Source: Pseudomonadota bacterium (GTDB taxonomy: Bacteria > Pseudomonadota > Gammaproteobacteria > Burkholderiales > Burkholderiaceae_B). From it: a DNA stretch of 45,147 bases. Below the pieces are notes generated by a model that saw nothing but the letters and a program-made list of their open reading frames with translations, was not told the origin of the DNA and ran no database searches. The stretch covers positions 1 to 45,147 of the forward strand of contig JAEXOO010000017.1 in assembly GCA_023439305.1 (NCBI GenBank), in the 5' to 3' direction. Made by a program: the position numbers and the translations under genes. The number at the start of each line of letters is the position of its first letter. The first letter of the stretch is position 1. Below are positions 1 through 8,376 of this stretch, piece after piece.

Positions 1-108
1 GGGCTGGATGCGCTGGCCCAGCTCGTCGGGCAGGCAGTGAGCGATGAAGTCGTGCAGCACCAGGGGTTCGTCGAACAGGCTGCGGTAGAAGGTGTCGTGA
101 CGGGACAT
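1..108 (-). CDS. Rpn-like (transposase_31/YhgA family) nuclease, N-terminal fragment
   Basis: Only the first 36 codons lie in the window; the gene runs off the left edge. The ATG is the complement of 106-108, with an AGGAA motif about 8 nt upstream. The visible residues, beginning MSRHDTFYRSLF and continuing with a DFI..CLPDEL pattern, resemble the start of Rpn/YhgA proteins, recombination-promoting PD-(D/E)XK nucleases whose N-termini read like HD..FK.LF....V..DFL...LP. The catalytic core is outside the window, so the family call rests on this short N-terminus alone. If correct, the protein is an accessory nuclease that is often horizontally spread. Confidence 0.5.
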   Translation of the reverse strand, partial: MSRHDTFYRSLFDEPLVLHDFIAHCLPDELGQRIQP

Positions 109-315
109 GGAGCGGTTCCTGGAAGGGATGAAGACCAGGAACCAGCATGCCCGACAAGTGGCTCCAAGACAGCCAGGCGGGCAGATGTTTGTCCATGCGT
201 ATTATTCACGCCGATGGACGGTCGGAAAGGGGCTGTTGCGCCGGGTTCTTTGCCGCTACGCTAGTGGCTGGATGTGCAAAACCTCGATGTGTTCAGGATG
301 GACAAAGGAGCAGCG

Positions 316-924
316 GTGACGGAAGCAGCGCGGATTCAAGGTGTGACAGGGCTGGTGCTGGCGGCCGGCCTGGGCAGGCGGTTTGATCCAACAGGTGGGC
401 AGCTCAAGTTATTGGCGCCCATGGCTGATGGCGTGACGGTGCTGCGGCGCGTGTGCGAAACCGCGCTCCAGGTATTGGACGAGGTCGTGGTCATTTCGGA
501 CGTGCACGAGGCCTCGTTGCGCCAGGAATTGGACGGTCTGGACTTGCGGTTCGTGCGCGCCGAGCAGGCCGAGCGCGGCATGGGGGTAACACTCAAGGCC
601 GGTATTCAGGCCAGCTCTCCGGCCTGTGGCTGGCTGGTTATTCTGGCCGATATGCCTTGGGTGCAGGCCCGTACCTTGTCGGTGTTGGCCGCCGCCTTGG
701 CCGATGGCGCGGGCCTGGTTCGGCCGCAAGTGGATGGGCAGCCCGGCAATCCGGTCGGGTTCTCGGCGGCCTGGCGTTCGTCGTTAATGGCTTTGCCTGA
801 TGAGCAGGGCGCTCGCGCTCTGCTGCAGAGTCAAAAACAGGATACGGTCTGGATCCAGGTCCCCGATGCGGGAATTCTGCGGGATGTGGATTTGCCCGCA
901 GATCTGGATCCGTCCTTGTCGTAG
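316..924 (+). CDS. MobA-like NTP transferase (possible molybdenum cofactor cytidylyl/guanylyltransferase)
   Basis: About 202 aa. The N-terminus has the nucleotide-binding signature LVLAAGLGRRF followed by a lysine in GGQLKLL. A metal/nucleotide-binding LADMPW motif follows near residue 112, and a GNPVGF motif lies further on. All of these are typical of the MobA-like NTP transferase fold (MocA/MobA/CoxC group), which transfers CMP or GMP to molybdopterin. I chose the GTG at 316 because AAAGGAG sits at 304-310. In-frame ATGs at 274 and 298 lack a comparable ribosome site. No xanthine dehydrogenase or CO dehydrogenase gene is nearby, so the exact substrate is open. It is convergent with the PilZ gene 4 bp away, with no terminator visible. 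Confidence 0.75.
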   Translation: MTEAARIQGVTGLVLAAGLGRRFDPTGGQLKLLAPMADGVTVLRRVCETALQVLDEVVVISDVHEASLRQELDGLDLRFVRAEQAERGMGVTLKAGIQASSPACGWLVILADMPWVQARTLSVLAAALADGAGLVRPQVDGQPGNPVGFSAAWRSSLMALPDEQGARALLQSQKQDTVWIQVPDAGILRDVDLPADLDPSLS

Positions 925-928
925 TGGT

Positions 929-1669
929 TCAGCCCTGGCCCCGCTGTTTGGCGATCTGCTGCCGCTCCAGCCGTGCGATGTAGTTCTGGACGGCGGTCTG
1001 GGTTGAGCCCGGCAGATCAATAAAGGTGCAGCCCAGGCGTTGGATCTGTTTGCCCGTAGGCAAGGTCTGCTTTTCCGTGCGGGCCACTTGCAGGGCAACC
1101 AGGAAAGATCCGGCATCCGGCAGCTCCAGCAGCGATTCGGTATGATGCGTGCCGATGGGCTCGGGCAGATCCAGGGACTCGTCAACGAGAGAGAGCCCGC
1201 CGCCGCTGATGTCGTGCAAGCGAAAGCTCTGGCTCTGGTTGTTCAGCCTCAGGGTTACCATGGCGGGTTCGGACAAAGGCACATTGACGCGGAAATATTC
1301 GCGCCGCTGCAGCCGGCGGATGGACTCCGGAATGGGAATGGCCAGTGCGGGTTGCCCTTCGAACGATGTGACCTCTGGCGAGGGAGCCTTGAACGACACC
1401 TTGATCTTGTCCAGCGAGGTCTCGAAATTGGCATGTTCGGATTGCAGCAGGCTGCGGGTCTGTGCTTCCTTGTTGGCCGTGTCGATGACGATGGTGTTGT
1501 TGTCCAGATCTATGTCCAGAATGGTCGTGACAAAACCGGCGTCCCCGTTGTCGGCCTCCATGTGCAACAGCAGGCCGCCGCTTTCGATAGCCCGCAGAAT
1601 GCGCAGAATTTCAAATTTTGATTGGATCTGGTAGGGGTCGTCGTCGTGAGGATGAGAGGATGAGGTCAT
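929..1669 (-). CDS. ycgR: YcgR-type flagellar brake protein, c-di-GMP receptor
   Basis: 246 aa with the two-domain layout of YcgR: an N-terminal YcgR (PilZN) domain at about residues 15-110 and a C-terminal PilZ domain at about 118-235. The c-di-GMP binding elements are present: the arginine cluster RRLQRREYFR (about 118-127) and DISGGG (about 153-158, matching D/NxSxxG). YcgR proteins bind c-di-GMP and then slow or bias the flagellar motor. No flagellar genes are in the window, so this copy is an orphan. It follows the cyclodeaminase-family gene in the same direction after about 100 bp. Family assignment is firm; action on the motor is inferred from the family. Confidence 0.85.
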   Translation of the reverse strand: MTSSSHPHDDDPYQIQSKFEILRILRAIESGGLLLHMEADNGDAGFVTTILDIDLDNNTIVIDTANKEAQTRSLLQSEHANFETSLDKIKVSFKAPSPEVTSFEGQPALAIPIPESIRRLQRREYFRVNVPLSEPAMVTLRLNNQSQSFRLHDISGGGLSLVDESLDLPEPIGTHHTESLLELPDAGSFLVALQVARTEKQTLPTGKQIQRLGCTFIDLPGSTQTAVQNYIARLERQQIAKQRGQG

Positions 1670-1770
1670 GATGCAGCGGGCGGTAGTCGTCGGTGAACGG
1701 GAATAGCCGCCAGAGTAACACTCTTGCTTGTTTTCGAATACAGCTTAACGGCTTGATAAACAGGGAAAAA

Positions 1771-2691
1771 TCAGTCTGATTCCGCTGTTTGCAAGGCGCA
1801 GCGCGCTGCCGCCAGGTCCCAGGCGGCGCAACCCACCGACTTGAAGAACAGGGGTTTGTCTCGGGGGGCCGGGGAGCGGAGCACCTGATGAATACCCTGG
1901 ACCTGCTCCCAGTCCACGTGCGCTTGCAATAAATCGCCGGCCTCGTGGCGGGCGCCTTTCAGGTCGTCTACATACAGACGGCTGGCATGCAGGGTGTGCG
2001 GTTCGAATTCCGCCATGTCGGCCCTGAACGCGCCGACTCCGATCAGCAGGCGGTCCTGCCGTGCGGCCTCGTGGTAGACGGGGGTCAGGCTGGCCGTCAG
2101 CGCAATCACGACATCGGCCTCTGCCGGAAGCTCATGACTCAGGCGGATGCGATCGCCATGGTGCGCGCGCAAGGCCGCCACGGCCTGCTCGGCACGGTTG
2201 GGGTTACGCCCTGTCAGGGTAACGCGGGCAGTGGGGTACAGGGTCAGGACGGCGTCGGCGTGGCCCAGCGCCTGGCGTCCGCAGCCCAGCGTGGCGACAT
2301 GCGACGGCCCTTGTGGCCAAAGGGCCTGAATGCCCAGCATGGATACGGCCGCCGTGCGGCGCACGGTGACGGCAGGGCCGTCCAGCAAGCCCAGGGGCTG
2401 GCCGGTGCGCGCATCGTAGACGGCGACCAGCGCCAATATGGACGGCATGCCCAGCGCCGGGTTGCCCGGCATGACATTGGCCAGCTTGTGCACGCCGATG
2501 TCATGCGCCACCGCAGGCATGGACAGCATCTGCCCTCCTTGGGGATAGTCCAGCACCTGGCGTTCCGGAGCCAGTATCTTGCCGGCGGCGTGTTCGGCCA
2601 TGGCTTTGCCGATGCAGGCTACCAGTTCTGGATAGGGCAGGCAGCGGGCGGTTTCGTCCGCGGACAGAACAGAAGAAGGGGTCAGGTTCAT
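1771..2691 (-). CDS. Ornithine cyclodeaminase/mu-crystallin family protein, likely pyrroline/piperideine-2-carboxylate reductase
   Basis: About 306 aa, the usual length of the family. It has the N-terminal substrate region with LAPERQVLDYP and GVHKLANVMPGN. A Rossmann segment follows with HVATLGCGRQALGHADAV (about residues 131-148) and then LTGRNPNRAEQ. True ornithine cyclodeaminases and the NAD(P)H-dependent delta-1-pyrroline/piperideine-2-carboxylate reductases share this fold and cannot be separated by eye. The reductase role, in D-proline, hydroxyproline or pipecolate catabolism, is a common one in this bacterial group. I prefer the ATG at 2691; a GTG directly upstream (2694) is also possible, and GGAGA lies 5-8 nt before them. 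Confidence 0.75.
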   Translation of the reverse strand: MNLTPSSVLSADETARCLPYPELVACIGKAMAEHAAGKILAPERQVLDYPQGGQMLSMPAVAHDIGVHKLANVMPGNPALGMPSILALVAVYDARTGQPLGLLDGPAVTVRRTAAVSMLGIQALWPQGPSHVATLGCGRQALGHADAVLTLYPTARVTLTGRNPNRAEQAVAALRAHHGDRIRLSHELPAEADVVIALTASLTPVYHEAARQDRLLIGVGAFRADMAEFEPHTLHASRLYVDDLKGARHEAGDLLQAHVDWEQVQGIHQVLRSPAPRDKPLFFKSVGCAAWDLAAARCALQTAESD

Positions 2692-2927
2692 CACTGGTCT
2701 CCGTCAAGTGAGCCGCTGGCCACGGCGCCGAGGCATTCTCTGACCCAGTGTAGCCCAGTGTTTGCGCACGGCAAGAGCGGGCTGTCCCTGATTGTGTCGG
2801 TCGTCCGGCTGCTGCGCTCTTTACCCAGATTGACAGTTTTTCGCCCCAAGATGGCTCACGGCGCGGCATAATTGCGAGCAAAGCCTGCATTCTGCCTGGC
2901 GGGCTGCTGTATTTGGGGAGAAAAATA

Positions 2928-3344
2928 ATGGGCTTGCTCAATTCTGTAGTGTCGGCGTTGTCGTCGGCGGATCCGCACTCCAAAGTGCAGGGCGACTTGC
3001 TGCCCGCCTTGATTCAGGTGGTGGGCACCTATCCCGGCGGCCTGTCCGGCTTGATCGAACGTTTTCGTGAGGGCGGTTTTGCCGATGTAGTGGCGTCCTG
3101 GCTGTCTCAGGGCGAGAACAAGGCCATCGGCGCCCAGGACCTGCTCAGCGTGATGGGCGCGCCGGCCATCGAAAAACTGACCAGCCTATCGGGGCTTAGC
3201 CAGCAGACGGTGCTGGACAATCTGAAAGTAATGCTGCCTTCCTTGATCGATCAGGCCAGTCCGAGCGGTCATTTTGATCCGTCCCACCTGACGGACGTCA
3301 ACAGCCTGCTGGGCGGTTTGACGCAGTTGTTTCGCAAGAGCTGA
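2928..3344 (+). CDS. YidB/DUF937 family protein
   Basis: 138 aa. The sequence opens MGLLNSVVSAL and carries the family pattern of a helical protein: GGLSGLIERFREGGFADVVASW, then a GENKAIGAQDL stretch and short leucine-rich helices up to the C-terminus. This matches YidB (DUF937), a small cytoplasmic family of uncharacterised function. The ATG at 2928 is chosen because a GGGGAG ribosome site lies 8 nt upstream. It is monocistronic: divergent from the cyclodeaminase-family gene and followed at once by a strong terminator. A TTGACA hexamer lies at 2830-2835, but I see no well-placed -10 partner. Confidence 0.8.
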   Translation: MGLLNSVVSALSSADPHSKVQGDLLPALIQVVGTYPGGLSGLIERFREGGFADVVASWLSQGENKAIGAQDLLSVMGAPAIEKLTSLSGLSQQTVLDNLKVMLPSLIDQASPSGHFDPSHLTDVNSLLGGLTQLFRKS

Positions 3345-3357
3345 TCCGGCATGGCCG

Positions 3358-3390
3358 AAAAAAACGCCCCTTTTAGACGGGGCGTTTTTT
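3358..3390. terminator. Bidirectional rho-independent terminator (yidB-like / metY)
   Basis: The stem CGCCCC (3365-3370) pairs with GGGGCG (3379-3384) around an 8-nt loop. Seven A precede it and six T follow it. Because the A and T tracts can also pair and each becomes a U tract on one strand, the element can stop both the rightward YidB-like gene and the leftward metY. Confidence 0.9.
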
Positions 3391-3408
3391 ATTTCCAGAA
3401 ACCCGGGC

Positions 3409-4686
3409 TCACCCCCGCGATGCCTCCAGAGCCTGCTCCAGATCGGCCAGGATATCGTCGATGTGTTCGATACCGATGGACAGGCGCACCATGTCTTCGC
3501 TGACGCCGGCGGCGGCCAGTTCGTCTGCGTTGAGCTGGCGGTGCGTGGTGCTGGCGGGGTGGCAGGCCAGCGATTTGGCATCACCGATGTTGACCAGACG
3601 CAGCACCAGCTTCAGTGCATCGATGAAACGGGTGCCGCCGGCAATGCCACCTTTGATGCCGAATGACAGGATGGCGGCGGGCTTGCCGCCGAGATAGCGT
3701 TGGGCCAGGGCATGCTCCGGGTGATCGGGCAAACCGGCGTACTTCACCCACGATACCTGGGGATGCGTTTTCAGGTACTGGGCTACTTTCAAGGCGTTCT
3801 CTGTGTGGCGTTCCATGCGCAGGGGCAGGGTTTCGATGCCTTGCAGGATCTGGAAGGCGCTCAAGGGGGCCAGGGCGGCGCCGGTATTGCGCAGTGGCGC
3901 CACGCGGCAGCGGCCGATGAAGGCGGCTGGGCCGAAGGCCTCGGTGTAGACCACGCCGTGGTAGGACGGATCGGGCTGGTTCAGGATGGCGAAACGCTCC
4001 TTGTGCTCGGCCCAGGGGAACTTGCCCGAATCCACGACGGCGCCGGCAATAGTCGTGCCGTGGCCGCCCATGTATTTGGTCAGGGAATGCACGACGATGT
4101 CGGCTCCGTGTTCAAAGGGGCGGCACAGGGCGGGCGAAGCAACCGTATTGTCCACGATCAGTGGCACGCCATGGCGGTGGGCCGCATCGGCCAGCGCCTG
4201 CAAGTCCACGATGTTGCCGGCGGGGTTTCCAATCGTTTCACAGAACACGGCGCGGGTGCGCTCATCGATCAGGGCTTCGAGCGCGGCGATGTCGTCGTGC
4301 GGGGCAAACTTGACGGTGATGCCCTGGCGCGGGAATGAGTGGGCGAACAGATTGTAGGTACCGCCGTAAAGTTTACTGACGGAAACAATGTTGTCGCCGG
4401 CTTCGGCGATCGTTTGTATAGCATACGTGATGGCGGCCATTCCCGACGCAACCGCCAGCGCGCCCACGCCGCCTTCCAGAGCGGCCACGCGTTCTTCCAG
4501 AACGGCATTCGTGGGGTTCATGATGCGGGTGTAGATATTGCCCGCCACCTTCAGGTCGAACAAATCTGCACCATGCTGGGTGCTGTCGAACGCATAGGAG
4601 GTGGTCTGATAGATGGGGACGGCCGCGGCCTTGGTGGTCGGGTCAGGCTGGTAGCCGGCGTGAACGGCGAGAGTCTCTAATTTCAT
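3409..4686 (-). CDS. metY: O-acetylhomoserine sulfhydrylase/aminocarboxypropyltransferase
   Basis: 425 aa, the normal length for this Cys/Met-metabolism PLP enzyme. It makes homocysteine from O-acetylhomoserine and sulfide. The fold-type I features are clear: IYQTTSYAF near residue 25, NPTN at 57-60, SGMAAI about 81-86, IVDNTVASP about 177-185, and the PLP lysine in SLTKYMGGHG (K204). The long insertion compared with MetB/MetC is what separates MetY. No Shine-Dalgarno sequence stands out before the ATG at 4686. Assimilatory sulfur genes (cysHDN) lie 30 kb away in the same window, so the sulfide it uses would come partly from them. Nothing in its roughly 270 bp upstream matches a SAM riboswitch I know. 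Confidence 0.93.
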   Translation of the reverse strand: MKLETLAVHAGYQPDPTTKAAAVPIYQTTSYAFDSTQHGADLFDLKVAGNIYTRIMNPTNAVLEERVAALEGGVGALAVASGMAAITYAIQTIAEAGDNIVSVSKLYGGTYNLFAHSFPRQGITVKFAPHDDIAALEALIDERTRAVFCETIGNPAGNIVDLQALADAAHRHGVPLIVDNTVASPALCRPFEHGADIVVHSLTKYMGGHGTTIAGAVVDSGKFPWAEHKERFAILNQPDPSYHGVVYTEAFGPAAFIGRCRVAPLRNTGAALAPLSAFQILQGIETLPLRMERHTENALKVAQYLKTHPQVSWVKYAGLPDHPEHALAQRYLGGKPAAILSFGIKGGIAGGTRFIDALKLVLRLVNIGDAKSLACHPASTTHRQLNADELAAAGVSEDMVRLSIGIEHIDDILADLEQALEASRG

Positions 4687-4959
4687 AGTTCGTTATGGGC
4701 TTGATGGTCGAGGGGCTTACGGTAACAGGCGAAGCATAACTCTTGTCTCGCATGAAGTGGCCCATCGGTGGCAGACTTTTGCCCAATGTTCTTATTTCTT
4801 GAGGTAATGATAAGCGTTTTAAACAGCGATCCCTTTTTTTCAGCCTCTGCGCCGAATTTTCTTGGATTCCGGTACTTCGCGACGGCCCGACATGGGTTAG
4901 CATCTCGATATCCGGCTATATGGCTTATCGCGTCTTGTCTCGAGGTACTAGAGGCTTAA
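4687..4959. other. Intergenic region between divergent metY and asmA-like genes
   Basis: This 273-bp gap holds the divergent promoters of the two flanking genes. I see no convincing ORF, no paired -35/-10 and no hairpin followed by a T run. An AGAGG ribosome site precedes the asmA-like start. The metY side has no obvious Shine-Dalgarno sequence. Confidence 0.4.
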
Positions 4960-7617
4960 ATGAAAGTATGGTTTAAGCGGGGCTTGTTCAGTCTCGTTGT
5001 CTTGGCAATTGTCACAGTCGTAGGCGGGGCGATATTCCTGCTGACATTCAATCCGAATTCGTACAAGCAGAAGCTGGCTGACGTCGTTCAGCAGAAATAT
5101 CAGCGTACGCTCAAGATTGACGGTGACATCGAGCTCTCTCTGTTTCCCCGCATCGGCCTGTCCGTGCAGGGGCTGTCTCTGTCTGACCGTGACTCCGACG
5201 ACCCTTTTGCCTCGCTGGAAAGCGCGCGCTTTGCGGTGGCCCTGTGGCCGCTGATCAATAACCGTCTGGTGGTGGACCATGTGGCGGTCACGGGATTCAA
5301 GGCCTGGATCGTGCGCGATGAACAAGGGCACTTCAATTTCGACGACCTGCTGCAGGCGGCACCGCCGGTTCCGGCGACAGCACAGGACGGCGGTGTGGCG
5401 GTCTTGCTGCCTGCCGCACATGCGGCCGATGCGGCCCCCGCTACGTCGAACGATACATCGTCACCGGTGCCGGAACTGATCGCCAAGCGTTCGGGCAGCG
5501 ATACGGACTTCCAGATCGATATCGCCGGCCTTAGCCTGAAGGGCGGCGAAATCCATTACTACAGCAAGCGCAGCAATGTGATCGGCCGCCTGGTGCAGCT
5601 GGAGGTCAATACAGGGCGGATGACGTTCGGCCAGCCTTTTGATGTGGCGTTCAAGGGACGCGTGTCGGGCGATTATCCGTCGGCGGACGGGCAGCTCGAA
5701 GGACAAGGTCAATTCCGCATGGATCCGGCCGCCAAGTCCTATTCCGCCCAGAAACTCAACGTGCAATTCAATGGCGATCTGGACCAGCTCAAGGCCCAGA
5801 GTCTGACCTTCAAGGGCAATGTGGCTTATAACGCGTCTCAACGCCAGTTCAATGCCACCAATCTGGATACCCAATTGCAGGGGCAGTGGCTGGGGCCCAA
5901 TCCTCTGAATGACCTGACCGCTTCCCTGGTCACGCCCAAGATCCTGATCGACAGCGAGAGCGATCTGGTGTCTTTCGAGAAGCTGGGTGTTCGCATCAAC
6001 GGGAAAAATGACCAACAGGTGCTGGATCTGGCCCTGGACGCACCGCGCATCCAAGTGTCGCCAACGCAGGCCGAAGGTGATCCGGTTGTGGCGACCTTGA
6101 AGGTGACGGGGCCGCGTGTGCTGGGATTGGGCCTGACATTCAAGGGCATTGCCGGGAACAGCGAAAAACTCCTCTTCCAGGAAGTGCGGCTGGACGGGGC
6201 CGTCAAGCAAGGCAGTCGCGTCGCGCAACTCAAGGCCGTGTCGCCGGCCGAATGGCAGCCTGCCGGTGAATGGCTGCGTTTGCCGGCCATTGCTGCCAAT
6301 TTGCGGGTCGAGGATGAAGCGTCGCCCGGCAGCCGTTTCGAGATTCCTTTTTCCGGCCAGGCGGACCTGAACCAAGGCCAGCGCCTGTACCAGGCGCAGC
6401 TCAACAGCCAGACCGACCAGGTGCAGGGCTCCATGGATCTGAGCCTGCAGGGCCAGGACGATGGACGAGGCCTCAAGGCGGTACTCAAGGCCAACAAGCT
6501 TGATCTGGACGAGTTGCGATCCATTTTCTGGCTGGCCGCACCTGACATGCCGCCTGCGGCGCCGACACCTGCCGAGCCGGCGCCGGCCGCTGACAAGGCT
6601 GCGCCGGCATCGGGTGATCAGGAAAAGGGCGGGACGGCGACGCCTGCCGTCGAAGAGGCGCTGGTTGCCAGCGCCGATCCGCAGGGTTGGCTGAAAACCA
6701 CCCGTCTGGACGTCAGCCTCGATGTGCAGGAGCTCAAGACTCAAGGCCTGACGCTGCAGCAGGTCAAAGGACAGTTGCTGAATCAAGGGGAGACCCTGCA
6801 GCTCAAGAGCCTCAGCGGCCAGGGCTATGAAGGCCAGTTTCAGGCACAGGGCAGCCTGACCCCCGGCCGCCAGTTTGATCTGTCGCTGAAATTGCAGAAA
6901 GTGCAGATCGGTTCCTTGCTGCTGGACGGGGTCGGCGACGATATCCTGTCCGGTCAGGGCGATGCGCAGGTCAAGCTCAAGGGAGAGGGCCCGACTCCCG
7001 CCGCGCTGATAGCTTCCCTGGACGGCAGCGTACAGCTGGATCTACAGGACGGTGGCTGGCGGGGTGTGGATCTGGACCAGAGCGTGCGCGACATCAACGA
7101 AGCCGTGCGCAATGCATTCAGCGGCCAGATTCCCCTGCTGCGGCCGGAGTCGGACCCGCAGCGCCGTACCGTGTTCACGCGTGTACAAAGCATGCTGGAC
7201 ATCAAGCAGGGGCAGGGTACATTTCGCAGTCTGAAGGCCTCTACGCCTTTGCTGACGCTGTCCATGGGCAAGCCGGCCGGAATGGACATGGTCAACCGCC
7301 AGGCTGATGTGGTGTTGCAGGCGCGCCTGAACACCCGCTTGGATCCGCAGGAGCGCAAGTCGCTGCAGGATCTGCGCAATGTCATGATTCCGGTGCGGGT
7401 TTCGGGCCCATGGGATGCTTTGTCGTACCAGGTGCAGTGGAAGGACATTGTCAGCCCTTCCATCAAGAAGGCCTTGCAGGATGGTCTGCTGGATTTGCTC
7501 AGCCAGCAGCAGGCCGAGCCCGCAGAGCCTGCCCAGGTCCAAGAGGCTCCGGCTGCTGTGGTGGCCCCTGAGGCGGCGCAGACCTTGGGCGATACCTTGA
7601 AAGGATTATTGCGATGA
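4960..7617 (+). CDS. AsmA family protein (envelope, bridge-like lipid transfer superfamily)
   Basis: 885 aa. It starts with a short basic segment and one membrane span (about residues 9-29). The AsmA N-terminal signature follows: FNPNSYKQKLADVVQQKYQRTLKIDGDIELSLFP, split here by position at about 31-65. The rest is repetitive beta-strand sequence, with Ala/Pro-rich insertions at about 131-167 and 528-560 and another near the C-terminus. The C-terminal AsmA_2-like region (about 660-830) is preserved. AsmA-like proteins are anchored in the inner membrane and span the periplasm; they are linked to outer-membrane lipid homeostasis. The stop overlaps the next start (ATGA at 7614-7617), so the two genes are translationally coupled. 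Confidence 0.88.
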   Translation: MKVWFKRGLFSLVVLAIVTVVGGAIFLLTFNPNSYKQKLADVVQQKYQRTLKIDGDIELSLFPRIGLSVQGLSLSDRDSDDPFASLESARFAVALWPLINNRLVVDHVAVTGFKAWIVRDEQGHFNFDDLLQAAPPVPATAQDGGVAVLLPAAHAADAAPATSNDTSSPVPELIAKRSGSDTDFQIDIAGLSLKGGEIHYYSKRSNVIGRLVQLEVNTGRMTFGQPFDVAFKGRVSGDYPSADGQLEGQGQFRMDPAAKSYSAQKLNVQFNGDLDQLKAQSLTFKGNVAYNASQRQFNATNLDTQLQGQWLGPNPLNDLTASLVTPKILIDSESDLVSFEKLGVRINGKNDQQVLDLALDAPRIQVSPTQAEGDPVVATLKVTGPRVLGLGLTFKGIAGNSEKLLFQEVRLDGAVKQGSRVAQLKAVSPAEWQPAGEWLRLPAIAANLRVEDEASPGSRFEIPFSGQADLNQGQRLYQAQLNSQTDQVQGSMDLSLQGQDDGRGLKAVLKANKLDLDELRSIFWLAAPDMPPAAPTPAEPAPAADKAAPASGDQEKGGTATPAVEEALVASADPQGWLKTTRLDVSLDVQELKTQGLTLQQVKGQLLNQGETLQLKSLSGQGYEGQFQAQGSLTPGRQFDLSLKLQKVQIGSLLLDGVGDDILSGQGDAQVKLKGEGPTPAALIASLDGSVQLDLQDGGWRGVDLDQSVRDINEAVRNAFSGQIPLLRPESDPQRRTVFTRVQSMLDIKQGQGTFRSLKASTPLLTLSMGKPAGMDMVNRQADVVLQARLNTRLDPQERKSLQDLRNVMIPVRVSGPWDALSYQVQWKDIVSPSIKKALQDGLLDLLSQQQAEPAEPAQVQEAPAAVVAPEAAQTLGDTLKGLLR

Positions 7618-8012
7618 CGGATCGCGTTCAGGGCGGGGACGCCTCCGCATCTTCCAAGAGCCTGGTCTTTCCCTTGAAAGGAGCGCCGGGTTTGAACGCT
7701 GCCAAGGCAGGCTCTTGCCATGACCTGTGGGTGCTGGGCGACGATCAGGGGCGCGTGTTGTCTGGCCGGGATCTGCCGGCTCTGGAAGCGTTGGAACTGG
7801 ATCTTCGTTTTGGCGACCTGGTGCTGCGCGCGCCAGGCATGATGCGCCTGGATATTCCAGTCGATGTCATTGAGGATGACGAAAGCGCTTGCGCGTTCTG
7901 GCGGGAGGAGCACAGCCAGGTGCGTCTGGTCGATGAAGGAGAGCTGGCGGCAGCCTGGTTCAGCAGATGGCTGGGGCGGCCCGTGCGCTTGCTCAAACGC
8001 CTGCCCGCCTGA
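7614..8012 (+). CDS. Stand-alone MOSC N-terminal beta-barrel domain protein
   Basis: 132 aa. The middle of the protein reads like the MOSC_N domain that normally precedes a catalytic MOSC domain. It has FPLKG near residue 19 (compare YPIKS), DLWVLGDDQGRVLSGRDLPAL (given here by position, about 39-59), LRAPGM, and a terminal helix LAAAWFSRWLGRPVRLL like the 'WLS..LG..VRLV' link. The C-terminal MOSC domain that would carry the molybdenum-sulfur chemistry is absent: the ORF stops at 8012 and a terminator starts inside the stop codon. I see no frameshifted remainder. The start overlaps the stop of the AsmA-like gene, so both are made together. Domain call is moderate; function is unknown. Confidence 0.6.
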   Translation: MTDRVQGGDASASSKSLVFPLKGAPGLNAAKAGSCHDLWVLGDDQGRVLSGRDLPALEALELDLRFGDLVLRAPGMMRLDIPVDVIEDDESACAFWREEHSQVRLVDEGELAAAWFSRWLGRPVRLLKRLPA

Positions 8013-8026
8013 CGGCGGGTTTGTTT
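8004..8026 (+). terminator. Terminator overlapping the stop of the MOSC_N gene
   Basis: CCCGCC (8004-8009) pairs with GGCGGG (8014-8019) around the loop TGAC, which includes the stop codon; TTTGTTT follows. It would end the asmA-like/MOSC_N operon. Confidence 0.75.
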
Positions 8027-8036
8027 GCGGCGCGGG

Positions 8037-8291
8037 CTACGGCTGTTTGATTTGCAGTTGCTCGTAGCGAGCCATCAGGGTGGCCTGGTCTTCTTGGCGC
8101 TGCGGATGGATTTCAATGCATTCGACGGGGCAGACGACCACGCACTGGGGCTCGTCGAAGTGGCCCACGCATTCTGTGCACAGATCGGGGTTGATCTCGT
8201 AGATTTCCTCGCCCATATAGATGGCCAGGTTGGGGCACTGCGGCTCGCAGACGTCGCAGTTGATGCATTCCTCGGTAATGTGCAGCGCCAT
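8037..8291 (-). CDS. yfhL: YfhL-family 2[4Fe-4S] ferredoxin
   Basis: 84 aa. Two cluster-binding motifs are seen: C9-x2-C12-x2-C15-x3-C19-P, and C38-x2-C41-x8-C50-x3-C54-P with the longer internal loop typical of YfhL/Alvin ferredoxins. An extra Cys58 follows. It is a small soluble electron carrier of low potential; its partner is not evident from the neighbours. It sits downstream of coaD and rsmD on the minus strand, an arrangement often seen in betaproteobacteria, probably as the last gene of that operon. AGGA lies about 8 nt before the ATG. Confidence 0.9.
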   Translation of the reverse strand: MALHITEECINCDVCEPQCPNLAIYMGEEIYEINPDLCTECVGHFDEPQCVVVCPVECIEIHPQRQEDQATLMARYEQLQIKQP

Positions 8292-8376
8292 GGCGAATTG
8301 TCCTGATTGCTTCTGTCGTTCAAAAAGACCGGGAGGTCAGTCTACAGTGTAGTACGGACTGCGCTCCCGGGCGACA

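Noticed and set aside
4687..4900. SAM riboswitch before metY
   Set aside because: No segment matches the SAM-I, SAM-II or SAH patterns that I know.
5461..6786. 441-codon frame antisense to the asmA-like gene
   Set aside because: Codon-bias shadow in GC-rich DNA with no recognisable domain.
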